Assembly: GCA_014381415.1 (NCBI GenBank) | Contig: JACNLQ010000058.1 | Location: 1-64,000 of the forward strand | Direction of reading: 5' to 3' | Source: Fidelibacterota bacterium | GTDB taxonomy: Bacteria; Fidelibacterota; Marinisomatia; SCGC-AAA003-L08; D37C17 | Length of the DNA stretch: 64,000 nucleotides | Part shown: piece by piece, positions 9,781 through 19,376 of the stretch | Numbering within the stretch: the first letter of the stretch is position 1 | Layout of the letters: every line of letters begins with the position of its first letter | Program-made: the position numbers and the translations under genes | Notes under the pieces: generated by a model | Told to the model about the DNA's origin: nothing | Seen by the model: the letters and a program-made list of their open reading frames with translations, nothing else | Database searches by the model: none

Positions 9781-12589
9781 TTTGTACCTCTAACTTTTCT
9801 CTTAATGTATTAATAATTTCTTCTAACTGACTATGCTCGTCACGTTTTATCTTTGCAGCATTTTGGAGTTCTTCAATCCTTTGTGCTTCTTTTCTTTCAA
9901 CTCTATCCCGTAAGGAATTAACTGTTTCCTTTAATTGTTTATTTATATCATTAACACTTGCTACAGATTTTTGTATTCTTTCATCAATATCTATTTGTGT
10001 CTTTTCCAAGGTATCTCGCAAATTATTCACTGTACTTTTTAATTGTTTATTTTCATCATTGGCTCTGGCTACCGCTTTTTGGACTTGCTCTTCTTGCCCA
10101 ATTTGAGTTTTTTCAAGCTCATCCCGAATGGTGTTAACAGTACCCTTTAACTGCTTATTTTCATCATTCACTATTGCAACATATTTTTGAATTCTCTCTT
10201 CGATGTCAATTTGACTTTTTTCTAAAGTATCACGTAAATTATTTACGGTTGATTTTAATTGAGTGGTTTCATCGTTAGCCCTTGCTACCGCTTTTTGAAT
10301 TTCTTCTTCTCTACCAATTTGTGTTTTTTCCAGCTCATCCCGTAGCGAATTTACTGTACCTTTTAATTGTTTATTAACATCATTTACACCTGCTACAGAT
10401 TTTTGGATTCTTTCATCAATATCTATTTGTGTTTTCTCCAGAGAATCCCTCAAGTTGTTCACAGTACCCTTTAATTGAATATTCTCATCGTTCACTCTGG
10501 CAACCGCTTTTTGCACCTCATCTTCCCTTCCAATTTGAGTCTTTTCAAGTTCATCGCGAAGGGAATTCACCGTGCCTTTCAACTGTTTATTTTCATCATT
10601 CACTATAGATACTGATTTTTGAATCCTCTCCTCAATATCAATTTGAGTTTTTTCGAGTGAATCTCTTAGATTATTAACGGTGTCTTTTAACTGAGTATTC
10701 TCATCATTCACTCTGGCAATAGCTTTTTGAACTTCTTCCTCCCTGCCTATTTGCGTCTTCTCTAATTCATCACGAAGAGAATTCACAGTTCCTTTTAACT
10801 GTTTATTAACATCATTTACACTGGCTACAGATTTTTGAATTCTTTCCTCAATATTAATTTGGGTCTTTTCAAGGGTATCTCTAAGATTATTTACTGTATC
10901 TTTTAATTGGGTATTTTCGTCATTTGCTTGAGCCACTGCTTTTTGAACCTGCTCTTCTTGTCCTATTTGAGTTTTTTCCAGTTCATCCCGAATAGAATTC
11001 ACTGTACCTTTCAGTTGTTTGTTTTCATCATTCACAATAGCTACTGCTTTCTGGATGCGCTCCTCAATATCAATTTGAGTTTTCTCTAAGGAATCACGAA
11101 GATTATTTACTGTATCTTTTAGCTGGGTATTTTCATCATTTACCCTGGAAACAGCTTTCTGGATTTCCTCCTCCCGCCCAATTTGAGTCTTTTCCAGTTC
11201 ATCCCGCAGGGAGTTCACGGTTCCTTTTAACTGTTTGTTCACATCGTTTACTACTGCCACCGCTTTCTGGATTCTTTCCTCAATATCAATTTGAGTTTTC
11301 TCCAATGAATCACGAAGATTATTTACCGTATCCTTTAATTGAGTATTTTCATCATTTACACGGGCAACCGCTTTCTGGATTTCCTCCTCCCGCCCAATTT
11401 GAGTCTTTTCCAGTTCATCCCGTAGGGAGTTAACCGTTCCTTTCAATTGCTTATTTTCATCATTTACCAGAGCAACTGATTTCTGAATTCGCTCTTCAAT
11501 GTCAATTTGAGTCTTCTCTAAAGTATCACGAAGATTGTTTACCGTATCTTTTAGCTGAATATTTTCATCATTTACTCGGGAAACAGCTTTTTGAATTTCC
11601 TCTTCTCGCCCAATTTGAGTCTTTTCCAGTTCATCCCGTAGCGAATTAACTGTTCCTTTGAGTTGTTTATTTGCATCATTAACAACCGCTACCGCTTTCT
11701 GGATTCGCTCTTCAATATCAATTTGAGTCTTCTCTAGTGTGTCACGAAGATTGTTTACAGTATCTTTTAACTGGGTATTCTCATCATTTACTCTGGCAAC
11801 GGCTTTTTGAATTTCTTCTTCCTTGCCAATTTGAGTTTTTTCCAACTCATCACGGAGGGAGTTTACTGTACTCTTCAATTGCTTATTTTCATCACTCACC
11901 AATGCTACAGATTTTTGGATTCGCTCTTCAATATCAATTTGGGTTTTCTCCAAAGTGTCCCGAAGATTATTAACGGTACCTTTTAATTGAGAGTTTTCAT
12001 CGTTCACCATTGCTACGGCTTTTTGAATTTCCTCTTCCCTACCAATTTGCGTTTTCTCTAGTTCTTTCCGAAGGGAATTAACCGTTTGTTTAAGCTGTAT
12101 ATTTACATCATTTACCACCGCAACAGACTTTTGAATTCTATCTTCAATATCAATCTGCGTTTTCTCTAAAGTGTCTCGAAGATTATTAACGGTTCCCTTT
12201 AATTGTTTATTTTCATCATTTACTTTTGCAACCGCTTTTTGAACACCTTCCTCATGGATAATTTTAGATTTTTCTAATTCCTGACGAAGTGAATTAACCG
12301 TCCCCTTTAATTGTTTATTTTGATCATTGGAGCGTGCTACCGCATGCTGAATTTCTTCCTCTTTATTAATTTGAGATTTCTCCATTTCAGATCGTAAGGT
12401 ACCTATTGTTGTCTGTAATTGAGATATTTCATCAGCAGATTCGAAACGCGTTTTCTGGATTTTTTCCTCTTGTTTTATTTGGATTTTTTCCATTTGGCTG
12501 CGTAATGCAGAAATGGTGATTTTGAGATATTTATTTTCTTTCTCGAAATCGATTGGCTGGTTTGTTGATCCTGAAGAATCAGAGGTCAC
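9764..12589 (-). CDS. Giant periodic coiled-coil protein (36-aa unit, about 25 copies)
   Basis: 941 aa made almost entirely of VNDENKQLKGTVNSLRDELEKTQIGREEEIQKA / VNDENTQLKDTVNNLRDTLEKTQIDIEERIQKS units; overlaps the cyclase start by 17 bp. Confidence 0.9.
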   Translation of the reverse strand: MTSDSSGSTNQPIDFEKENKYLKITISALRSQMEKIQIKQEEKIQKTRFESADEISQLQTTIGTLRSEMEKSQINKEEEIQHAVARSNDQNKQLKGTVNSLRQELEKSKIIHEEGVQKAVAKVNDENKQLKGTVNNLRDTLEKTQIDIEDRIQKSVAVVNDVNIQLKQTVNSLRKELEKTQIGREEEIQKAVAMVNDENSQLKGTVNNLRDTLEKTQIDIEERIQKSVALVSDENKQLKSTVNSLRDELEKTQIGKEEEIQKAVARVNDENTQLKDTVNNLRDTLEKTQIDIEERIQKAVAVVNDANKQLKGTVNSLRDELEKTQIGREEEIQKAVSRVNDENIQLKDTVNNLRDTLEKTQIDIEERIQKSVALVNDENKQLKGTVNSLRDELEKTQIGREEEIQKAVARVNDENTQLKDTVNNLRDSLEKTQIDIEERIQKAVAVVNDVNKQLKGTVNSLRDELEKTQIGREEEIQKAVSRVNDENTQLKDTVNNLRDSLEKTQIDIEERIQKAVAIVNDENKQLKGTVNSIRDELEKTQIGQEEQVQKAVAQANDENTQLKDTVNNLRDTLEKTQINIEERIQKSVASVNDVNKQLKGTVNSLRDELEKTQIGREEEVQKAIARVNDENTQLKDTVNNLRDSLEKTQIDIEERIQKSVSIVNDENKQLKGTVNSLRDELEKTQIGREDEVQKAVARVNDENIQLKGTVNNLRDSLEKTQIDIDERIQKSVAGVNDVNKQLKGTVNSLRDELEKTQIGREEEIQKAVARANDETTQLKSTVNNLRDTLEKSQIDIEERIQKYVAIVNDENKQLKGTVNTIRDELEKTQIGQEEQVQKAVARANDENKQLKSTVNNLRDTLEKTQIDIDERIQKSVASVNDINKQLKETVNSLRDRVERKEAQRIEELQNAAKIKRDEHSQLEEIINTLREKLEVQNGNEN
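9900..12400. repeat. Tandem 108-bp / 216-bp coding repeat array
   Basis: Example: ggatttcctcctcccgcccaatttgagtcttttccagttcatcccg at 11161 recurs 216 bp later at 11377. Confidence 0.9.
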
Positions 12590-13345
12590 TTATAAATTTT
12601 CCTTACGCCATTTATCATACCAGTTATCTCCATCTTCCAAATCTTTCACCTTGTCACTTTCAGTTTTATATTTAGTAGGAGATGAAGAATTTTCTTTTAT
12701 AATTTCAGAAGTTTTATTTTCTTCCTTAATAACAGTATCTTTTGATTCTAAAAGATTCAACCGTTCAAGCATTAATTTTCGTAAAATATATTCCTGAGAT
12801 TTTAGAGATGCAATTTTTTTAATCCCAATTATTAGGTTTGCTCTCCTTTTAATTTCATTCCAGGTAAGTCTTTTCGCCCTAATTGGTTTCAACCCGTCGA
12901 GCATATTATTAGAAATCATTGTATTAATTATTTCTAATACAATGGGGATTGACCCTACTTGCACTTCTCTTTGTTTTCCCTCCCAATAGAATCTGGCTTT
13001 TATATAAAATGCATCTCCCATCTTTTTGTATAATAAGGATATTTTTTCGCTGGAAGGATGAAATGATTTTTGAATAGATTCAAAGTTTCTTTTAATTTTG
13101 ACTTTAATTTCATTTCTATTGACTAAGGTGGATTGTATAATTTCTTCCTGCCGTATCTGTTTTCTTTTTAATCTGTCAGAATCTTTTTGTAAAGCTTGAT
13201 ATAATTTTTCCAAATCACCTCTATTTACATTAAGACGTCCCTTAATGAGTTGGTTATTTTCCAGAATTTCGTTAAACAATGGTGCAGGCATTTTATTAAT
13301 AAATAAGTTAAATACTAAGAAGACAGATGCGTACCTATCCCCCAT
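12590..13345 (-). CDS. Hypothetical protein, operon partner of the coiled-coil protein
   Basis: 251 aa; stop abuts the start of the coiled-coil gene; basic and helical. The start may be at the internal Met (MPAPLFNEIL...). Confidence 0.7.
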   Translation of the reverse strand: MGDRYASVFLVFNLFINKMPAPLFNEILENNQLIKGRLNVNRGDLEKLYQALQKDSDRLKRKQIRQEEIIQSTLVNRNEIKVKIKRNFESIQKSFHPSSEKISLLYKKMGDAFYIKARFYWEGKQREVQVGSIPIVLEIINTMISNNMLDGLKPIRAKRLTWNEIKRRANLIIGIKKIASLKSQEYILRKLMLERLNLLESKDTVIKEENKTSEIIKENSSSPTKYKTESDKVKDLEDGDNWYDKWRKENL

Positions 13346-13573
13346 AATTCCGATAGCATCCGAACTGGATAATTTAGTTTCACCTCATTTTTTTAAACAA
13401 TACAAATAATACAATTCGAAATATATTTTGATGCGTATTTTTTTGATGTATCCCTTTTAATTACTCACAACTATTAGGGGATAATATAATTCAACAATCA
13501 ATAAACGTGGACATTATCACATTTAATAAGTTTAAATATTGCTATATTTGGTGAATTAACTGGAGGGTTTATT

Positions 13574-13687
13574 ATGATTGGAAATTACAAAACAATTAAA
13601 AGGGAGCTATTCTATTTATTTCTCTTTTCGTACTCCGCAATGTTTTGGGTAGGCGTTCTGCTAATATTATTCCAGTTAATGGGATAA
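13574..13687 (+). CDS. Small 37-aa single-TM membrane protein
   Basis: ATG at 13574 preceded by GGAGGG (13562-13567); translation MIGNYKTIKRELFYLFLFSYSAMFWVGVLLILFQLMG*; below the 60-aa cutoff of the ORF track. Confidence 0.6.
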   Translation: MIGNYKTIKRELFYLFLFSYSAMFWVGVLLILFQLMG

Positions 13688-13719
13688 TTTAAAAGTCGTT
13701 TGCTACGCTGATGAACTGG

Positions 13720-14688
13720 CTATTTTTTCCCAAATGGCCAAAGCCATCTGTACCACCTTTTCTTTTTAACGGGAGCATTTTCTTTGTCAAATTCAGCAAA
13801 AACCTTCTCTCCCACCTTCGATTCTATATATTGTAGTTTTTTCTCTAAACTGTCTTTTTGAACAGAAAGGGAATCCATTTCCAATCGGGCTTGTTTTAAT
13901 TCTGATTTTAAAGCTTCTGCCATGCTTTTCGTATCTGCACTGGTAGTAAGGAAATTTTTAAGTTTATTATTTTCATCAACTAATCGGTTGATTTCTTTTT
14001 TTGCAATTCTAATAACATCCTCTAAATCTGATGTTAATATTACAGCTTCTAACTTTCGCTCTTCCAATCTCTCCAACTGCTCTTGTTCCTCGGCCAGACG
14101 TAATGCACGAATTCTCTCCATTCCCCATTTATCTGCCTCTTCTTCAGCAGTTAGAATGGCTTCACCCAAGGCAGAAATAATTCGCTCAGCTTCTTTTTTT
14201 TCTTTTTGCCATTTATCCATTGCTCTGTTTTCATGTGCAATCCGTTTTGATTTACTCTTTGCATGTATCAGTCTTTCAACTTCTATCTGTGCATTCTCAA
14301 TGGACTTCTCTAAGGAAGAAAGTGTTTCATCTCCCTTTCTAAGATAATCTACATCTACTACATCCTCAATAATTGTACGATTTTTTAATTCCCGCAGCCA
14401 ATATTGGTTATATTTTATAATATATTGTTGAAATCCCCAGAAACCCAAATCATCATACTCACCACGGAGAACAACATCTGTGAGATCATGTTCAATAGCA
14501 AAAGATTTCAATGCTTCAAATGTAGCCTCACCCATAACACCATCTACTTGATTTTCTGAAAATCCTAATAAGATTTGAATATCAATTTTCCAGGGATCCG
14601 GGGTAGAGGCATTCTCTGCAAAAAGCAGTATGCTAAAAGCAAATATAAATAGATATTTAATAATATTATTTTGCCTGTAATGATTCAT
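13720..14688 (-). CDS. Exported coiled-coil protein with peptidoglycan-binding-like N-terminal region
   Basis: 322 aa; signal peptide; ILLGFSENQVDGVMGEATFEALKSFAIEH resembles PG_binding_1; long Glu/Lys-rich helix. Confidence 0.6.
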   Translation of the reverse strand: MNHYRQNNIIKYLFIFAFSILLFAENASTPDPWKIDIQILLGFSENQVDGVMGEATFEALKSFAIEHDLTDVVLRGEYDDLGFWGFQQYIIKYNQYWLRELKNRTIIEDVVDVDYLRKGDETLSSLEKSIENAQIEVERLIHAKSKSKRIAHENRAMDKWQKEKKEAERIISALGEAILTAEEEADKWGMERIRALRLAEEQEQLERLEERKLEAVILTSDLEDVIRIAKKEINRLVDENNKLKNFLTTSADTKSMAEALKSELKQARLEMDSLSVQKDSLEKKLQYIESKVGEKVFAEFDKENAPVKKKRWYRWLWPFGKK

Positions 14689-14778
14689 TTTAATACATCA
14701 AAATTAGCAACTTTCGAGATTGATCATGTATGTAAATTACAAAGCCATTTTTAAATACAGAGTAATAATTTCTCATTC

Positions 14779-17700
14779 TTATTTTAGTAAAACAATCTTT
14801 TCAATGTCAACTCTCTGTGATGCTGGTAATTTGTCACCTTTGAATATATAATGTAAAAAGTAAATGCCGGAAGAATATCCATCTGCATTCCAATGAATGT
14901 CATAAACACCTGGACTATGGGGTTTATTTATAAGCTGATGAACAATCCTACCCCTGATATCAAGTATCTCCATGGTAATTTGTGAGTGAAAAGGAGACTC
15001 ATAGCGGATATTAATAATGGGGTTAAATGGGTTAGGATATGCAGAATTTATTTTAAATTTACCGGGTACAACTTCCACTTCGGGTAAGGATAAATATTCT
15101 TCATAAATATATAATCCATTTCTTTTATTATTACTTCGGTAGGTGCTCCAATAATTGTCTGAATTGCCCTGTTTCTTTATATCAATAATTTCAACACTTC
15201 CTCCTGAACCAGCGATTATTTCTAAATCACCGTCCAAATCAATATCAGTAATTGCAGGTGCAGTTGAAAAAGGATAGTCGATTCCGATGGGGAAGTAATT
15301 GTAAATAGAGCCATCTAAATTGAATGCTATTAATTCACCTGACTCAGTAGTTATAGCTATTTCTGGGTCTCCATCACCATTTATGTCAGAAATTGTTACC
15401 GACCCGTTTATATTTCTCTCAACCTGGATGGGCCACCCTGGATAGGAATTACCATTTAGATCAATAAAATAAATAAAATGATCATTAGCTGAAAAAAGGA
15501 GATAGGGATTATTTGCCACATTAATAAATACCGGGGAAGAAAGTATCTTTCCTGCAGTTGGGTAAAAAAATAAAATGCTCCCCGTACTATTAATCACATA
15601 AAGGGTATCATTATTATTGCCCGTTGCAATAATCTTTTCTCCGTTAAAATCTATAATAGATGGTGCGGATTGAAATTTATCCGTGGCATTAAAAGGAAAT
15701 CCTGTTGCGGTGGACCCATCATCTAAAATTAAATATAGATGGTTATCATCAGTCCCTAATACAATATCATCTTTTCCGTTATGATTAAAATCAGCCAGAG
15801 CTACTCCATTTTTCACCTTTTCTCCCAATTCAATGGGAAAACCATCAACCAATGATCCATCATGATTAATTACAAATAATTTATTGTTATTGGAATAGCC
15901 TGTAAAAACAACTTCCAATTCTGCATCATCATCTAAATTCCCAATGGCTGGTGTACCAATAAGATAAATCCCTACTGAGTTCGTATCATGTACTTCAGTA
16001 TTAAAATCTACATTCAACTCTCCTTTCTCAAAAATATAAAGATGTTTACTTTTCGAGGTGATTACTATTTCCATAGCTCCATTGCCATCTAAATCTGCAG
16101 CTGCAGGAGAACTCCAAATGGACTCACCGCTATTAAATGGAAATGCGTTAGAAATTACTTCCGTACCGTCATAATTGATTATATGTACAATCCCAAAATC
16201 ATCACCAAATATAATTTCCTTATCCCCATCATTGTCAAAATCTATTATTAAGGGGGTTGATCTAACTTTTGTGGTGGGGATGGGAAATCCCGCTTGATTC
16301 AGGGAAACATCCAATGAAAATTGCTGCTTATCTGAATACGTGATTATGTTTTCGTTTTCCAGAAACTCTGCAATGAGGGTTACCTCAAATTCAGCTGGCA
16401 CCATTTCAATAACATCCTCTATAGATAAAATGGTTTCAAAATCAAATGTTTCTGTTGCACCAGTTAAATATTCCAAAGAAAGGACATTGGGAGAAAAACT
16501 AACCAATTCATCATCTGAAGATAGCTCAGCCTGTATATTATTTAACTGACTTGCATTGCCAAATAGTTGAGTAGAAAATTGTATTTTTGCAGATTCACCC
16601 GGGTTCAACACACCATCATTATCATCATCTTCGCTTATTTCTGTTAAGTCGATATTTAGAAAAAAGTTTACAAATTCAAACTGAATACTATCTCCAGCCT
16701 CTCCAATATTCTTAAGATGAAGCCCCCCTGGAACATCCCCATAATCTCCGTCATTATTTAAATCTGTAAAATCTTCTCCAATATCGTAAATTCCATTATC
16801 ATTTTCATCAATAAAGGGCTCAACCAAAAAACAGGAAGGATCAGTACCATCATTCAATTGAGTTCGTCCCGACTCAGAACTAAATATTGCCTCTAATAAA
16901 TTTCCATTTAACAGAGAGGTTCCCCCAGGGCGATAAAGATAAACTTCATCTGGTGGACCATCGGCATTCCCTCCAATAATTTTATTCCAGGATTCATCCA
17001 CATCTAATGTGTCAATTTCCCCATTATTATTAATATCTAAATTTATACGATATACCAATAATCCACTTTCGTTTCCTGGAAGAGTAGTTTCATATATCCC
17101 CTCTTGTTTTCGATATTCTGCCACAAATAATTGACTTTCTAAATAGGGAGATTTAATTATATAACAACTATTTTCCTGTTCCTGTAAGGGACTGAGAGAA
17201 TAGGTTCCTCCATTTTCGATAAGTGTACAGTCAAGCCAATTGGCATATCTATATTTCATCCACGCGGCCATATATTGGGGCGGATCAGTTGTTTTTTCCA
17301 TAATATCCCAACTACCGACGGGGGTAGGTGTGGCAGATTCAACATAATGATATAAATCAGGCGCTCCCAAGCTATGAAAAAATTCATGGCATAATGTCCC
17401 TACAGTAAAATAAGATGGATTCCCCGAAAGTAAATTCAAGTTATATGCGTCAACTATTGATCCATTAATTTCCACAGGAAATGTAGTTAATGACCACCTG
17501 TGTGGCCAGAGCAGATCACTCCACCCTGTTGGCGCTCCCGAAACCAAAAAGGTTACATTATCCACCAAACCATCATCATTGCCATCTACATTAAGGTCGG
17601 GTGGAATTTGACTCTTTATGGACTCAATGGCATTTTTCAAGAGAATATGCTCGCGAATGTATCCCCATTGGGTAGAATCTTCACAGCTGAATCCCGCATC

Positions 17701-18375
17701 GGTACTGTCATTGGCATTCCAACAATCTAAATAGCCATTTGTATTGTTAGCTGCATTGTAAGGCTGGTAGTATGAGCGTGGATAAGAATCCTTATACGAT
17801 AAATCTTCAGAACCACATTCAGGGAAATGATGGGTTATTACCTCTAATAAACCATAGGATACTTCATCATAATAGTGGCTTAGCGATGGTCCATCAATTT
17901 TATTGAAGGGATCATCAAAATCTGTACATTCACTTCTAAAATCATTTTCATCATTAAATCGAATAAATATATTGATATTATTTATAGTGCCAATAGAAGG
18001 GGCATCATACAATTCAAATCCTGTCCAATACCTTTGCCTTCGTTTCAGATAATTATCCCGGGTTATCCCATTCCAATATTTAATATTCTGGGTTCGTGAT
18101 AATTTTTCATCTGCTCTTTTTAGTGAAGGAATGAGTATATCTCCCATCCGTTCTCCATAATAATAATAACCATCTACTTGACTTTGAACGATGGGATATC
18201 CATTTACATCATGCAGCCAGGAATAATATTCGTCTCCAGAGGTATAACATTGCAATTCGGAATTGTCAGGTTGGACTAGTACAACAGAAATATTTGTGAG
18301 ATATGCACTAAATAAAAAGGTGCTTACCATAATAGCCAGTAATAAATATATTTTCATTTTTGGAATAACAGTCAT
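14779..18375 (-). CDS. M6 family metalloprotease with FG-GAP/VCBS-like repeats and T9SS-type C-terminal sorting domain
   Basis: 1198 aa; HEXXH in GTLCHEFFHSLGAPDLYHY; DxDxDG repeats; C-term AYPNPFNPIINIRY...SGIYFLHY...KIVLLK. Confidence 0.88.
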   Translation of the reverse strand: MTVIPKMKIYLLLAIMVSTFLFSAYLTNISVVLVQPDNSELQCYTSGDEYYSWLHDVNGYPIVQSQVDGYYYYGERMGDILIPSLKRADEKLSRTQNIKYWNGITRDNYLKRRQRYWTGFELYDAPSIGTINNINIFIRFNDENDFRSECTDFDDPFNKIDGPSLSHYYDEVSYGLLEVITHHFPECGSEDLSYKDSYPRSYYQPYNAANNTNGYLDCWNANDSTDAGFSCEDSTQWGYIREHILLKNAIESIKSQIPPDLNVDGNDDGLVDNVTFLVSGAPTGWSDLLWPHRWSLTTFPVEINGSIVDAYNLNLLSGNPSYFTVGTLCHEFFHSLGAPDLYHYVESATPTPVGSWDIMEKTTDPPQYMAAWMKYRYANWLDCTLIENGGTYSLSPLQEQENSCYIIKSPYLESQLFVAEYRKQEGIYETTLPGNESGLLVYRINLDINNNGEIDTLDVDESWNKIIGGNADGPPDEVYLYRPGGTSLLNGNLLEAIFSSESGRTQLNDGTDPSCFLVEPFIDENDNGIYDIGEDFTDLNNDGDYGDVPGGLHLKNIGEAGDSIQFEFVNFFLNIDLTEISEDDDNDGVLNPGESAKIQFSTQLFGNASQLNNIQAELSSDDELVSFSPNVLSLEYLTGATETFDFETILSIEDVIEMVPAEFEVTLIAEFLENENIITYSDKQQFSLDVSLNQAGFPIPTTKVRSTPLIIDFDNDGDKEIIFGDDFGIVHIINYDGTEVISNAFPFNSGESIWSSPAAADLDGNGAMEIVITSKSKHLYIFEKGELNVDFNTEVHDTNSVGIYLIGTPAIGNLDDDAELEVVFTGYSNNNKLFVINHDGSLVDGFPIELGEKVKNGVALADFNHNGKDDIVLGTDDNHLYLILDDGSTATGFPFNATDKFQSAPSIIDFNGEKIIATGNNNDTLYVINSTGSILFFYPTAGKILSSPVFINVANNPYLLFSANDHFIYFIDLNGNSYPGWPIQVERNINGSVTISDINGDGDPEIAITTESGELIAFNLDGSIYNYFPIGIDYPFSTAPAITDIDLDGDLEIIAGSGGSVEIIDIKKQGNSDNYWSTYRSNNKRNGLYIYEEYLSLPEVEVVPGKFKINSAYPNPFNPIINIRYESPFHSQITMEILDIRGRIVHQLINKPHSPGVYDIHWNADGYSSGIYFLHYIFKGDKLPASQRVDIEKIVLLK

Positions 18376-18555
18376 AATAGAATTTTTTCCGAAGTATAAA
18401 ATTTACACATTGTAAGAGATTCAATAATATTAATACGGTAATTTGTAAAGAAATAGTAAAGAAATTTCCTTCCTTTACTATTCAGGATTATGGTAATATT
18501 TCCAGTCTATAACCATATTGATTTTGAGATGTTACAGATTTATAAAGGAATTTAA

Positions 18556-18891
18556 ATGAACAAAAAGAAAAAAACTACTCGGTTAAAACACCGGAAAAAT
18601 CAGGAACGGATGAAAAATATCATTAGGGCTTCCCGATTAAAAGCAAAACCCAAAAAGGTAGATCCACCAAAAGAAGTAGAAGCAGTGGTTCAAACTGCTG
18701 AAGAAATTGAAAAGCCAACTGCAGTTAAAAAGGCTCCAGTAAAAAAAGCAGCTCCAAAGAAAAAAGCGGCAGCTAAGAAAACAACCACCAAAAAGGCTCC
18801 AGCCAAAAAGCCTGCGGCAAAAAAGAAAGCACCAGCAAAGAAGAAAGCCCCTGCTAAAAAAGCTGCGGCTAAGAAAAAGGCTGAAAAATAA
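18556..18891 (+). CDS. Lysine/alanine-rich histone H1-like protein
   Basis: 111 aa; C-terminal (A/P)KKAAAKK repeats; basic N-terminal region. Confidence 0.75.
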   Translation: MNKKKKTTRLKHRKNQERMKNIIRASRLKAKPKKVDPPKEVEAVVQTAEEIEKPTAVKKAPVKKAAPKKKAAAKKTTTKKAPAKKPAAKKKAPAKKKAPAKKAAAKKKAEK

Positions 18892-18904
18892 GTTTATTGA
18901 AATT

Positions 18905-18979
18905 CGAGGTGTAGCGTAGTCCGGTCAGCGCACCTGCTTTGGGAGCAGGGGGTCGCAGGTTCGAATCCTGCCACCTCGA
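18905..18979 (+). tRNA. tRNA-Pro (anticodon TGG)
   Basis: Acceptor CGAGGTG/CACCTCG, anticodon arm CCTGC-TTTGGGA-GCAGG, T arm GCAGG-TTCGAAT-CCTGC. Confidence 0.95.
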
Positions 18980-18997
18980 CTCGATAGAAACAAAGAG

Positions 18998-19024
18998 AAC
19001 CCCGTCTTAATTGATGGGGTTTTT
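18998..19024 (+). terminator. Rho-independent terminator after tRNA-Pro
   Basis: AACCCCGTC-TTAATT-GATGGGGTT followed by TTT; 9-bp stem with one G-T pair. Confidence 0.85.
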
Positions 19025-19056
19025 AGTTATGTCAAATAAAGTCAAATTTCCCCATT

Positions 19057-19109
19057 TTCCACCAAATTTCCACCAAGAATACTTCCACCAACTTTAATAC
19101 TTCCACCAA
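19057..19109. repeat. Four copies of TTCCACCAA downstream of tRNA-Pro
   Basis: TTCCACCAA starts at 19057, 19068, 19083, 19101; preceded by two GTCAAAT at 19031 and 19041. Confidence 0.75.
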
Positions 19110-19376
19110 GTCTAACTAAAATCCATACTTAAGTGTGTGGTTTATTCTTAGTGTGTATATATTGTTAACCTATCAAATAGTATCAGATATTATACAACCA
19201 ATCGGGATACCCGGTGGATACCGGTTTTATACCGTTCAAACTAATAATTCTCCTAATTGCTTTTTATACCAACCTTACTGTTTTGAATTTCCAATAAATA
19301 ATCCCTAATTTACAGGGAATTAAAGAAGTTTAATTTTAAACAATGATTCGTCGTTAACCATAAATCAAGGACTAAA

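Noticed and set aside
9900-12400. Long periodic DNA repeat as a satellite or CRISPR
   Set aside because: It is in-frame coding sequence of the coiled-coil protein, with amino-acid periodicity explaining it.
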